A stretch of DNA of 48,803 nucleotides, taken from positions 1-48,803 of the forward strand of contig PDIP01000262.1 in NCBI GenBank assembly GCA_002811645.1, read 5' to 3'. The position numbers and the translations under genes are program-made. Shown one piece after another: positions 21,447-32,405 of the stretch; within the stretch, counting starts at the first letter, position 1; the number at the start of each line of letters is the position of its first letter. This DNA is from Corallochytrium limacisporum. Taxonomy: Eukaryota > Opisthokonta. The notes beneath the pieces were generated by a model, which was not told the DNA's origin, did not search any database, and worked only from the letters and a program-made list of their open reading frames with translations.

Positions 21447-21469
21447 TAAAGAAATAGTAGGTCCCGCTA

Positions 21470-22843
21470 TCTTTCACATTAGTACTGAAGGGGATTCTAA
21501 CGAGCCCGATTCATTGGTCCACCCTGCCGCAAGCGAGTCAGTAGTGAATGTACCAGGAACACCAGCCAGTATTATGGTCCGGGCTAAGCGTGTTCTTCTA
21601 TGTGTTTCCAACCCGATTCATTCTCGGGCAATGGATCCCTGCTACCTTTTTTTTTGCAGTCCTTTTCCTAAGATTGTGACGATTGCAGATATTCTCGGTG
21701 GCGGGGTAGGGCACACAAGGCAGGCAGGGTTGGCAGGCAGCTTGGCCAACATCGCTTTCCAGTCGAAGTCAGGAGAGTACGCAGTCTTGAAAGTGGTGAC
21801 ATCAGACTACATTTCAGGGTAAAGTCTTGTGGAACCAAAGGTGAGGTACATACACACGAAAAGAAAATGGAGATTCGTCACATATGGGTTTGAAACGTGA
21901 TGAAGGTAGGTATTGAGAAACAGATTTAAGATTTCGAAATTTAGTACAAAACATTCAAGAAACTGGCCCAATACAATCTGAGGGGACACCGACACACGTT
22001 AGAACACGAGTATCCTGGAAGGACTAGGTTCATGAGAAGTACAAAAGAATGGTGTCGGATTACTCCATTTCTGACCCATTTCGGTATATGACAATGACAC
22101 TGATCTTAAAAGTATGACCCGAAAATGGGAAACTGTTCACTTATTGAATTCCCCATCTTTTTCCGCATAACAAGAACAGGGCAGGAATGAATTCAATGCA
22201 CCATGGGAATAATTTGAATTATGCAACACACAATTGAATTGCCTGTAAACCACAAATTTATATTGAATTTTGTTTTGACCAGAATCCGGACCAATCTGGT
22301 GAATAGGTCATGTGCCTCTCCTTCACACATACACAATCGTATCTTTTAATCTAAGCCACAAGGTGAGTTTAAATCCGAACAGATTCAGTTAACTTCTATC
22401 TTTTGCAAACTAGTGACCATATGGTTGGCATCACCTTAACTGACCGCCAAATTATGCTTCTTTCCAAGTTTGGTCATCACCCTGTCTTTTCCTTAGGCTA
22501 TGCAATACTTTTCTGAATGTAATTTAAGGCAATATTACATCTCGAATTGTTGTGGGTTGAAGACACTATCGCGATGTCGATATTGGCCCTGTTGTGCGGG
22601 TTTCGGCTCGTTATTTGGATCGGTTGAGGGCACTTTTGGAAGGCACGATGCCAGAAGCATGTTTAGGATACCAGCGCAAATGTGTTACCTCCCAGGGACA
22701 CTGGGAAGATCTTGCAAGCGGACAAGTTGTTGAAGACCGGAAAGGGACAGAGTTGTCGAGACTGCTGCTTTCATTCCATGCCATCAAGCAAAAGGGTGTA
22801 CATTTTTTGAAGACATCAGCGTTCATCGATCATCGGCTAGGAA
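21470..22843. other. AT-richer spacer without supported genes
   Basis: I find no recognisable gene. The region 22000-22500 is noticeably richer in A/T than the rest of the window. The 21391-21822 plus-strand ORF and the 22594-22890 ORF, which starts at GTG, have no domain that I recognise. Confidence 0.45.
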
Positions 22844-25015
22844 TCAGTAACTCCCACAGTGACCCCAGCCATCGCCTCCGGAATCCTTAGGTGCATAAAA
22901 CTTCTGCAGCGCATAGTACGCTTGCTTCTTTGTGCGTTTGTCCCTGTCGATTAATCCCTTTCGATTAAAGTCCTTTTGAAGAGCATTCTTGCGCCGCTCG
23001 GTGCGGAAATCGTACAAGAGCCATGGACAAAACCCCTGGAGTTTGTCACCCATCTCTTTCACTGCGCGAAATTGCTGGCGGTAGACTGTGACTTGGTGTT
23101 CTTCTGTGAAGATCCTCGGCATAGGGTCTCCGTCCTCATCTCTCTCATGGTCAATTATACCCTTCTTCTTCCAGTCCAGGTCATGGTGGCCAGCCACCGC
23201 CCCAGCCCCTGTTTCTGTGATTACCAACGGCCGCTCTAGCCTGTAATTTAGAGCAATCTCTCTCATATTTAACAGTGCATCCGGGTAGTACCAGCCATAG
23301 TACTCATTGATCCCGACAACGTCCAATGACTCTGCCAGACGATCAGCCATCCGTCGCGCCTCTCTATTTAGTAGACATGCAGCTCCGACTAACCGCCACG
23401 GATCCTCTGCCCGGGCTGCGTCTACGAGCCGGCGCATAAACACTAACCGCCGGTCTGTATCTTCATTTTCATTGCCGACTCCCCAGCACACGACCGATGC
23501 TCGGTTCCAGTCCCGCCGGATCATCTCCAAGAGCTGGTTCTCTGCGTCGGCGTAAGTTTTCTCAGAGTCAAAATCAATGGCCCAGTACACAGCAATCTCT
23601 GTCCAGAGTAGCAGCCCGATCTCGTCCGCGAGCTGAGTTGCCATTTCATGGTGTGGGTAATGGGCCAGCCGCATGAAGTTGCAGTGCAGATCTTTGGCGT
23701 GGCGGAGACGCTGGCGGATGTCCTGTTCCGACGTCACTTTACCCAGATCTGCATCGTCTTCATGAGCGCAAATGCCACGGAGCCTTAGAGGACGACCGTT
23801 CAGGAGGAGACGGCGGCCAGATCTGCGAATCTCACGCAGCCCAATGTGGTCGATGACGCTGTCCAGGAGCGTAGCAATGTGTCGGCCATTGCTTGTATTT
23901 AGACACAATTTAGCTTCAAAGAGATGTAGTACTGGGTCTTCCGGTGACCACAGTGCCGCCACATCAGGCGCTCGCGGCAATGTGGCACAGAACTTGAGGA
24001 TGTTTGTGGAACCGTTGCTGACCAATGGTTTTGTGCCTGTGACAGACAAGCTATCATGCTCTAAAATCATGCTCTGTGTGCAGTCACCATTCCATGTTAC
24101 CCTAACTTCGACCATGGCTGCATCAGCCAGGGCCTCATCGACCTCAACCTCGACCATGATCTCCACAGTCCGGAGTGTCTCGTCCGGCACCAGAGCGACG
24201 CGGAAGGTGCGAATGAATCCACTACTGTTCAGTCGCAACAGACCCGTCTCTCGGTAGATTCCGCCATATTGGAACCAATCACAATGCCGCATGGGTACTC
24301 TGTCCAATTGACGGTCGTTGTTGACGCAGAGCAAGAGCAAATCTGTGTGATCTACGGCTGGTGTCGCGGTGAGGAGTTCTAAGATTGACAGTGGAGATTC
24401 CTGACTTGATACAGAATCAAGTGCGGCGAAAAGATTCTGCGTCCCATGCTCGGTAATGTCAACATAGAACGGAGTCGATCCACCATAGTGGTTGCCCACA
24501 AATTCGCCGTTGACAAAGACTTTGGTGTCGTAGTTGGCTGCACCGATCCGCAGGAGGATACGTCGAGTCTTAAGCCACGCGCACAGATCCGTAGGAGACT
24601 CGGCCTTTTTCCCGTCTGGGAGGGTTGCATCTGAGCAGCACAGGGCAGACAATTCGGCGTCTGTGAAAAGATCACGTAGCCCAATCTGCTTTCCGTACCA
24701 TGCGCTGCCTTCGTAGTGGAAGTACTGAGGCCTATCAAAGTTCCAATTGCTCGGGATCCGTATCGTCTCGCCGTTGTGGAGGTCATAGTCCCAAGGTTCA
24801 GTGCGCTGCTCCGGGAGAATATGGCAGTTTGCGTACCAACCCTGACGCAGGCCACTGTCATAGCGGTCTAGAGTAAAGGACCACATTCCGTCCAGGGATG
24901 CAATCGGGCGAAACCGATCGTGGACCATGGTTCTATGATTCAGGTTTTGCTTGTTGAAAGGCTCATCGTAGTCCTCGTCGTGAAGGAACTTTTCTTCATC
25001 GATTCCCTCGGGCAT
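22844..25015 (-). CDS. Glycoside hydrolase family 2 (beta-glucuronidase/galactosidase-like)
   Basis: The product is 723 aa from an ATG with A at -3. Domain order fits GH2. The N-terminal sugar-binding jelly roll (about 40-260) contains IPSNWNFD, WYGK and FVNGEFVGNHYGG, with the RETGL strand at about 255. An immunoglobulin-like domain (about 265-395) follows. The TIM barrel (about 398-710) contains LLLNGRPLRLRGICAHEDD, NFMRLAHYPHHEM, LLLWTEIAVYW and VVCWGVGNENE. The acid/base glutamate should be E516 (after N515) and the nucleophile E601 in LVITETGAGA. The sugar specificity is not certain from sequence: beta-glucuronidase is favoured by the AHYPH and TE spacing, but galactosidase or mannosidase is possible. 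No signal peptide is visible, so the enzyme is probably intracellular. Bacterial-type architecture without introns would be compatible with horizontal transfer (inference). Confidence 0.88.
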   Translation of the reverse strand: MPEGIDEEKFLHDEDYDEPFNKQNLNHRTMVHDRFRPIASLDGMWSFTLDRYDSGLRQGWYANCHILPEQRTEPWDYDLHNGETIRIPSNWNFDRPQYFHYEGSAWYGKQIGLRDLFTDAELSALCCSDATLPDGKKAESPTDLCAWLKTRRILLRIGAANYDTKVFVNGEFVGNHYGGSTPFYVDITEHGTQNLFAALDSVSSQESPLSILELLTATPAVDHTDLLLLCVNNDRQLDRVPMRHCDWFQYGGIYRETGLLRLNSSGFIRTFRVALVPDETLRTVEIMVEVEVDEALADAAMVEVRVTWNGDCTQSMILEHDSLSVTGTKPLVSNGSTNILKFCATLPRAPDVAALWSPEDPVLHLFEAKLCLNTSNGRHIATLLDSVIDHIGLREIRRSGRRLLLNGRPLRLRGICAHEDDADLGKVTSEQDIRQRLRHAKDLHCNFMRLAHYPHHEMATQLADEIGLLLWTEIAVYWAIDFDSEKTYADAENQLLEMIRRDWNRASVVCWGVGNENEDTDRRLVFMRRLVDAARAEDPWRLVGAACLLNREARRMADRLAESLDVVGINEYYGWYYPDALLNMREIALNYRLERPLVITETGAGAVAGHHDLDWKKKGIIDHERDEDGDPMPRIFTEEHQVTVYRQQFRAVKEMGDKLQGFCPWLLYDFRTERRKNALQKDFNRKGLIDRDKRTKKQAYYALQKFYAPKDSGGDGWGHCGSY

Positions 25016-25146
25016 GTTTGCGCTTTACCTTTGTGTCTGCCCTTGGACCTTAAGATATGCCTGACTAATATCGTTCCTCGGGGACTGCTGACGATCTTTC
25101 GATATGACAGAGTCACCTTGCCGCTTCTGGTTTCAACTGTGCGAGT

Positions 25147-25160
25147 GTTTAAAACACCTC
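25147..25160 (-). promoter_or_regulatory. Possible A/T core element (GAGGTGTTTTAAAC, minus strand)
   Basis: It is a loose match to GGTATTTAAG about 135-140 bp upstream of the GH2 start. The placement fits, but the sequence match is weak. Confidence 0.25.
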
Positions 25161-25164
25161 TGTG

Positions 25165-28100
25165 TTCGAAGGATACCAAACATAGTGGGAGCCTATTTGG
25201 GCAGGGACTCGGTGGGATTCAACCTTGCTTTGATGTGAAGCGAGGCCGTTCTGGAGGGGAGCTTGGCCTCTCTTGGAAGCGATTTACCCGTATCTTTTCT
25301 GACTTGGGGGGAGGGGTTTGTGGGGGGATTTTTTTTTTTTGAGGGGATATATGATTGTGATTCGACACAGCCCGCAAGTAGTAGGGACGGGACATTATGA
25401 ACATATGAAAAGTGTGAATCAAATCAAAAATCTGGGTGGGGCATTGCAAGTTCCTTAGTTTGGGGAACGTGGGGCTTGTGATTCAATACTTGATTTCGTA
25501 CAGTCGTAGGGAACATAGTGCGCACAATTCCAACATATCCAAGGTGCACAAATCTTACCGCCAATGACGATTCAACTATGAGGTAGAGTGGAGTGTCGCA
25601 ATGGTCAAGATGCCCGCTACTTTCTTTGCAATGGCACACAAAGTACGTTTTCTGTCTAAAGTCCACATTCTCTAAGTTCCCATAGTATTCGAATCCACTG
25701 GCACTCTTTCCCGTTTCTCCATTATTGGGAATAGCGTCGATGAAGGGCGATGCTGCGATCTGATCACAGATCGGTCGGCTACATTTATGTGCCTAGCTCC
25801 AAAAATGCAGCCCAATGTTTATACTTTCACCTATCTCGGAATGGTAGTCAATGTTATTGAGTCTGACTAGCTCCGTTGCAGAAAGACGCAATAGAGGCAA
25901 TGTACTGCAAGCTAACGTTGCATGTAGCGGGTGTGTAGGTTTGGCCTGCGTTTGAGTAATGCTAGCTCCTTGCATAAGCAACGATTTTGTTCTGGGGAGG
26001 GGGAGAAGGCAGCCCGAATCTGATCGGGTGTACGGCTATGCGCAAAACAAAAAGCCCCCCCCCCAAAAAAAAACGTTCTTAGAGTCTACCTGCAATTTCG
26101 AAGTCCCACACAGAAGATTATGCACTAGTCTTGCGCTGCCATAACTTCTTTTGTGTGGCAAAGCGACATATAGTTGCCTTTGCACAGGTAGGTCACCCCT
26201 TCCATTGCTTACTGTGTTCTTCTGTGGCCCTCGTCCCAGGTTCATGTCTGTCTGTCTTCCACCTCTTCTTGTCGCTACGTCCACAGTACCACACTTTCGC
26301 CTCTCTCCTCTCTCCTGTCTCTAAGGTTTCGCTGCAAATATTTCAAGGGACCGCGGGGTCCAAAATCCTACTCTCGGAATGCTGAGGAAGGGCCGACGGG
26401 GTCCCAAATATCCTTCCCGGTCCTCTACTTCTAGCGGCCCACTCTGTGCAAATCTGTGCTCCACTCTTTTTCTGCGAGGAACGGTGAAGTCCAGGACTTA
26501 GTTTATCACTGAGAGTCATCATCGTATTCGGCACGCTTTTCCTACCGTACACTTGTACAGAATTCGAAGACAGGTATAAAGCCTGACCTTCTCTTAGGCT
26601 CAAGGTTGTACAATGTCCCTTCAGCCCGAACTGCCTTTCCTGACGACCCTTGCTACTGTGCGTCCTTGTTGGGATTCCCATTCCCGTGCAATTTGTACAA
26701 ATTGGCCGCCCACTGCCACTTGCCCATGCCCACCGTGTTGGGCCGCGGAACTGGATACTTAATAAGCGAACGGAACCTTACATCCCTGTTGTCAACGCAT
26801 GTTTGTCCTTCTTCCTCCTTCATACATTGCAGCAAACACACTCATACACCCACACGTGGGACATGAAAATGCAGCCCTCGAGCATGAGCTCTTCTGTTGA
26901 AAAGTTTGGGCACTGGTGTTTGTTTTGACGGATGGTGTTATAGAGCCATGGGACTTGGAGGTTTCTTACACCCTCCCGGTCCCCCCTCCCCTCGTAGGGG
27001 GGCGGGGGGTTGGCGGGATGCGCAGTAATTCCTCAGCATGAGCGGGAGACCAAGACTGGACAAAGTGGACAATATCTAAGTGCACTGGGTATAGAACAGA
27101 GGCCGACGTCAAGTCGGTCTCAACGTGTCGCAGCGATACGGATTAGCTAACCCTTTGGGTGTGATGCATTGGGCTGGGATGCGGCGCTCACGGGTGCGCA
27201 CAGCAACCTGCATATCCATAAGACTTGGGATGTGCCCGGGTATTAGTGCGAAAAATAAAGTGTCAGGATCGATGGGGGAGTAATTGTCAAACAAACAGTG
27301 CACCAGGACCTGCATCTATGGAAAAAAATACAAGTTCCGATTTTCAAAAGGCAAAACCGGAGACAAAAATGAAATGTCGCATTCCGCAATTGCGTTTGGC
27401 GAACCAGCAGGAAGGTGGCAATAGAACTCGTTTCGACCTTGTCCAAAGGGCTTCGCACACTCCCTTTTTGCCCCTTGCTTCATAGTGTGAAGAAATCCCA
27501 AATAAAGCTACCTGTCCAGCAGGGCAATCCCCGAAAGTATTGTTTAATGTTTCGGCTGGAGCAGAATGAATGAATCATGGACAATGGGTGCGCAATGGTT
27601 AGTCAGTGTGTCTGTGTGGGTGTTTCTGTGTGAGTGAATGCCATGAAGCCGTACAGGACTGTTGCGCACGCCGGCCACTGGTTCGGTTTATATTGGAGAA
27701 ATAGTTTTATTAGCGTATTTGCCTCCCCTGCCTGTTTCTGCATTCCAGCGATGAGGATCTTTTTCGCCCCCAGTCTTGGACGCGGACGGGGCGGAGAGGG
27801 GGCTGTTTGCTACCGATTTCCCTAGCCCCTCATTGTGCGCAGAGATGGACCATCGGGTGAACCCCCAATGCCCGGTCCGCCCGTTCTGGCGAGAGGCAGG
27901 AGAAAGGCGACCACTTAGCAAAGCGGACTGGATTAAATGTGTGCTCCATTTGCACCTTGGATGTTCACCTTAACTATCACTTGTTAAGTTGGCTTTCTTC
28001 TGGGTGACTTGCCGTCGACCTTAGAGAACACACGGAGATATTAATAAAGAAAAAACCCCTTTTGAGCGAACTTCCTAAGATTGCGTAGAGAGTGGGGAGA

Positions 28101-28730
28101 GATCATAAGGGCCGGGGCAAAAAGGGAGAAAGGCGAGAGAGAAAGGAGGGGAGGGGGGAAAGGGGAACCTGGCGCGCGCCTCCGCCGCTCGAGAGACCTG
28201 GAGACTTCCCAGCCCCAGGTATGGCTCTGGTTTGCAGCAGCACCCAAGGTGTACCTCATGTGCTGAGTATAAGGGAAGAAGAGAAAGGAGAAAACTGACG
28301 GAAGCTCTCCTCCTCTTCCTACTCCTCCCTCTTCCTCCTCCTCCTCTATCCTTCTGCTGTGGTCAAGGGTGTTGTCTGGTTTGTTGCTGTGGTTGTTCTC
28401 TATGTTTCATTCATAGTAAGAGTGAAAGTGCGTAAGTGTCTACGTTTATCATATCGCTAGAGTTTATTTTTGGAGGGTTGCTCGACAATGTTGCCCTTGT
28501 TTCGGGAGAATGTAATTCTGTACAAGGAATGGTGAGAAAGAAGAGATGAAAGATTACATAATGTCAGAGAACGAACGAAAGAAGTGCGTACAAACTACAA
28601 TGGGTCTCGCCACCGTTGCTATTTTTGCTAATCTAGAGATTGTATGTCACTGGAGTCCCCTAAAACGGTCTTGTACGCGTTCGTTTTAGCTCTCTTTGCC
28701 CGCTTTCTTACACTTGCATGCGACGCGGTC
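25165..28730. other. Gene-poor interval with homopolymer and GC islands
   Basis: I support no gene here. There is a T run (25329-25340), a C then A run (26056-26072) and a GC inverted block at about 26971-27017 (CCCTCCCGGTCCCCCCTCCCC, then GGGGGGCGGGGGG). A G/A-rich stretch lies at 28120-28165 and a CTC-triplet-rich stretch at about 28310-28352. ORFs in all frames are short and without motifs. Confidence 0.5.
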
Positions 28731-28732
28731 AT

Positions 28733-28742
28733 GTATATAAAG
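28733..28742 (+). promoter_or_regulatory. TATA box (TATATAAAG) of the GDSL esterase gene
   Basis: GTATATAAAGC lies about 237 bp upstream of the ATG at 28971, so the leader would be longer than at other genes. Confidence 0.45.
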
Positions 28743-28970
28743 CAACGATCCCTTGGTACTGAGAAGAGCAGTCCCCGGCGCGTTTCACAGATGCACGATT
28801 CACTTACTTGCATTTGATACGGAAAGTTAGAAGAAGCAAGCGCATCCAACCCAGCTGGAAACTGGCAAGTTCTCCCGTGTAAGAAATAAGCCACATAGAC
28901 AGATCAAGCAATCTGTTCAGACTCTCGGTTCCGTTCCAAGTACTAATTTACGAAACGATAAGCAATCACG

Positions 28971-30356
28971 ATGACCTACCGTTTCCTGGCCCTCCTGTCC
29001 CTTTCCCTGGCCCTGGCTGCGGACGCTGCTCCTTCTACTGCTATTGGTGAAGGTAACCCGGAGCCTAGCTCCAGTCCCAACCCGGAGCCTAGCTCCAGTC
29101 CCAACCCGGAGCCTAGCCCCAGTCCCCAGGATGATGATGTGGGCGAGTCTTCTGGCTCAAAGCACCTGTTTAACAACGTATTCGTCTTTGGCGACTCCCT
29201 CAGCGATCTGGGCAACTTATCCCCGGCTCCATTTACTAACGAAGTCGATCGCAAGGGCTATTTCTCACCCGATCCGTTCACAGGCGCTCCCTTCACTGCT
29301 CCAGAACGTGCCTTCAAGAAGTGCATTAATCCTGTCCACGATATCGCGCCGACTAACACCCCCAACGACGGCTATGGCTGGTCCGAATATTTCCTGTCCA
29401 TTGCTGCCGAACAAGGAGGCTCCCCGTCCGCTGGCATCATCCCCAACATGTCCGTGTTCAGAGAGAAATGTCACAAGGAAGTGCAAGCCCACATCGAGAG
29501 CGAGACCTCCCAGGATGGCGATGCTCCTGACGCCAGCACTTTGTCTGTGAACTACGCTTGGGCGTCAGGTACCACATACGGTCCGTGCAAGACTCCCCTC
29601 AAGGATCCTTTGGATGTAAACTGCAATCCGTTTACGGTTCTTACCGCGTGGCTGCAAAACGACATCGACTCACGCGTCCTGGACATCGTCGTACCGCCTG
29701 TTTCGATTCAGCGCAGTTTCTACCTCCAGGACATTGCTCAAGGCCGGATCATTCCTGCTGAGGACGACGTGGTAATTATCTGGAGCGGTGCAAATGACCT
29801 TGTGCGTGACGTTCAGGAGCTTGTGGACAAGCATGTTGACATTTTTGAAAAGCTCCATGACCTGGAAGCCATTGCTTTTGGCATTGCCGACCATCTGGTA
29901 CAGGACGCTGCCAGTTTCCTTGACGCTAACCTTGATCTTCCCATGAAGCAGGTTTATGTCGTCGGTATGTTCAATATCGATGTCTTGCCTATTGCCTCTA
30001 AGATCCCTGGTGGTGTAAGCCTCGGAAAGACGGTCGTGGAGTGGTACAATTCACGAGTGAAGGCTCACATTACTGAGTTCAACCTCGCTAACGTTGGTAG
30101 GAAGCGTATCCATTATGTCGACGCCTTTGAGTATTTCGAGGAGATGGCCAAGGACAAGGAGGTCTTTGGACTTGCCTTTGATTCCAGCGGAAAGCCCGTA
30201 GCATGCCCGGCTCCAACAAACAAGCAGGCTGTCGAATCAAACTGCCGTGGTTACATGATCCACTACGACGGCATCCATCCGAGCTCGAATGCCCACCAGC
30301 AATTCGCTGCTAAGGTCTATGACTATGTCCAGGCCCATCATCATGTGCTTTTCTAA
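28971..30356 (+). CDS. Secreted GDSL/SGNH-type esterase-lipase
   Basis: The product is 461 aa. A signal peptide (about 1-19) is followed by a Pro/Ser linker made of three near-identical eight-residue units (NPEPSSSP). The catalytic domain from about 67 has the SGNH blocks. Block I is FVFGDSLSDLGN (Ser76), a glycine lies in NYAWASG (G200), and Asn275 lies in IWSGANDL. The C-terminal block is HYDGIHPSSNAH with Asp433 and His436. These are the residues expected for an ester hydrolase of the plant/fungal/algal GDSL type acting on acyl or acetyl esters outside the cell. The exact substrate is unknown. The Pro/Ser linker is likely O-glycosylated and may act as a spacer to a wall (inference). A candidate poly(A) signal AATAAA is at 30695-30700. 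Confidence 0.92.
   Translation: MTYRFLALLSLSLALAADAAPSTAIGEGNPEPSSSPNPEPSSSPNPEPSPSPQDDDVGESSGSKHLFNNVFVFGDSLSDLGNLSPAPFTNEVDRKGYFSPDPFTGAPFTAPERAFKKCINPVHDIAPTNTPNDGYGWSEYFLSIAAEQGGSPSAGIIPNMSVFREKCHKEVQAHIESETSQDGDAPDASTLSVNYAWASGTTYGPCKTPLKDPLDVNCNPFTVLTAWLQNDIDSRVLDIVVPPVSIQRSFYLQDIAQGRIIPAEDDVVIIWSGANDLVRDVQELVDKHVDIFEKLHDLEAIAFGIADHLVQDAASFLDANLDLPMKQVYVVGMFNIDVLPIASKIPGGVSLGKTVVEWYNSRVKAHITEFNLANVGRKRIHYVDAFEYFEEMAKDKEVFGLAFDSSGKPVACPAPTNKQAVESNCRGYMIHYDGIHPSSNAHQQFAAKVYDYVQAHHHVLF
29055..29126 (+). repeat. 24-bp coding tandem repeat, three copies
   Basis: Three units start at 29055, 29079 and 29103 and encode NPEPSSSP, NPEPSSSP and NPEPSPSP. The in-frame unit length lets the linker grow or shrink without a frameshift. 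Confidence 0.9.
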
Positions 30357-30822
30357 ATGCCGTATCATCTTCATCAATGCTTTGAGCGATACGGCATGAT
30401 GGACGACCGTGATGTAAGTTTTGTGTTCAACAGCAAGCCGTAAATGAACTCCAAATCACTGAAAAACATCTTAATCATCAGGCCATTACATTCTTCATTC
30501 TGTTCGAAAAGACGGGCATCTACACAGAGTTGACAGATTCTCTTAAGAGCAACATTCAGTTGTGTATTCAAAAGACATTCTCTTATGTGCCATTTAGTAA
30601 GTAAGTGTTGTGGGTGGTGAGTGAAACGAACGAAAGTCGAACACAAGATTTAGACCAAAGCAAGCGGTCCTTCAAAATAACAGCAGTGCAAAACAATAAA
30701 CAAAGTGTCAATCAGTTTTCATGAACCGGTCAGGCAAACACAAACGTGTTGGGCAAGAGGATATGGATTGTCCTCAACGAATTATCCCGGCCTGTTCAGA
30801 ATCAACGGCGTAAGGCCTCACT
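30357..30822. other. Convergent intergenic interval
   Basis: These 466 bp lie between the 3' ends of the esterase (+) and the phosphatase (-). I see no gene. The minus-strand ORF at 30374-30646 has no recognisable motif and probably overlaps the esterase 3' UTR. Confidence 0.5.
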
Positions 30823-32305
30823 TTAAAAGAAGAAGTTCTCGCAGGGGGCAGCGTCCTCGCACCCATCATCATCTCCACACTTCACACAGACATGGGGCTT
30901 GTCCGGGCCACATTGGCATCCACCGTGCATACACAGGGCGCATTCATCATTGGTTTTGTTGTACCAGCATGCACCGCCGGTCGGCTGAATTGTCCAGGGG
31001 TTATCGTCGCTGCAGGTCCGAATGAGAGTGACCCAATCATACATTTCGTTGGAGGGTGATGCATACAGACGGATTTCAATCTTTGACTCAGTAACTTCCA
31101 TCACACCGTAGCCGTAACCTTCATAATGCTTAGCGTCCCAGTCGTGCCAGGAAGAGAAGGGCATAAGAACTTCACGGTTGCCTGCATTACCTATTGTCAA
31201 GTGGGTAGGCGCTTGCGGGTTTTGGTAGACATGCAGACTGACACCTTCCGTCTTTTCGGGTTCACCATCCTTGACAGGCCAAGTGCGTTCCCCGTTGTGT
31301 ACGTGGCCGGCGATGTACAGCCGGACGTCATTTTCGACAAGCAGGTCCTCCAGACCCCACATTCTTTCTTGTCCGTCCGTTGTGTTAACCAGGATACCTT
31401 CACGCAGAGTCACGGTTGCCTCCCCGCAGTGGTATTCGTCTGCAGAACAGTACATAGGGCGATGACCCCAAATGATAATGTGAGGATATACAGTCCTGTC
31501 CACAGCTTCCAGGTCATCCTTCAACCACTCCCACTGTTGCCGGACCATGTCTTCGATTGGGATTTCCGCCCCGTAAGGTGGGTTTGCAGAAGTGTTGTAG
31601 AAGTAGAGCTCACTGGATACGCTGACAATGTGGACATGGGGCAAGTTCATGGACCAGTAAAAGGGGCTAGTAGAGTTTGATGCCTTGTTGGGCTGGGTGA
31701 AGCGTTCCAGATAGTTGTAGAACAGCCAGTTGGATTCGTGATTACCCATCGTTACGAGATAGGGCAAACGAGAGGCAAAGGACTCGATGGATCTCATGAA
31801 GTGGTCACCATTGGTACTGTTATTCGTGTCCATGTCGTAGGCAAAGTCACCTCCGTGGAATACGGCGTGGAATTGCTCGTTACGGATACGTTCCTCAATA
31901 AGGGGCATAGACACAGAGTTCTCCCATCCCATATCTCCAAAGATGATCATCTTCAGGGGTTCATGGGGGAGTAGTTTCTTAGGCAGGGTTTCTAGCATCA
32001 TGATGGCAGAGTAACCATACTGGGGGTCACCAACCATGTAGCGGAAGTAGCGACTAGATCCCCTATCGGTTTGCTCGGTAAGGCGTCTAATGTTGATTTT
32101 CACTTCATGGAAAAGTTGGATGAACTGGTCGGGCTCACTGCCAGGGTCGTGGAAGAGCCAGCTGCGGCCCTCGAATGAAACCCCGTCTCTGTGGCTGACA
32201 TCGTCGTAGTGCCAGATGTTGGCGGTGGCCTTGTAAGTCTTTTCGGGGTCACATCCTTCTACTACCAGAGCAGGAAGGGCCGTGGCCCACCGGACGACGT
32301 ATTCA
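30823..32305 (-). CDS. Purple acid phosphatase, C-terminal part (contig left of gap)
   Basis: This is the downstream part of one phosphatase gene. The frame is open right up to the N gap at 32305, so an internal Met at 32103 is not a real start. Motifs of metallophosphoesterases/purple acid phosphatases are in order: IIFGDMGWENS, HGGDFAYDMD, VTMGNHES, IIWGHRPMY and LYIAGHVHNGERTW. They supply the two-metal ligands. The C-terminus has a Cys-rich tail of about 60 residues (ECALCMHGGCQCGP, CVKCGDDDGC) beyond the usual domain. It probably hydrolyses phosphate esters outside the cell, as in phosphate scavenging (inference). Bases 31448-32305 repeat 32406-33263 with about ten substitutions. Joined across the overlap, the gene would encode about 545 aa. 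Confidence 0.9.
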
Positions 32306-32405
32306 NNNNNNNNNNNNNNNNNNNNNNNNNNNNNNNNNNNNNNNNNNNNNNNNNNNNNNNNNNNNNNNNNNNNNNNNNNNNNNNNNNNNNNNNNNNNNNN
32401 NNNNN
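32306..32405. other. 100-N assembly gap
   Basis: Exactly 100 unknown bases lie inside the phosphatase gene. The size is the conventional placeholder for an unmeasured gap. Confidence 0.99.

Noticed and set aside
22594-22890. 98-aa ORF overlapping the 3' end of the GH2 gene
   Set aside because: It starts at GTG, overlaps GH2 on the other strand, and no family is recognised.
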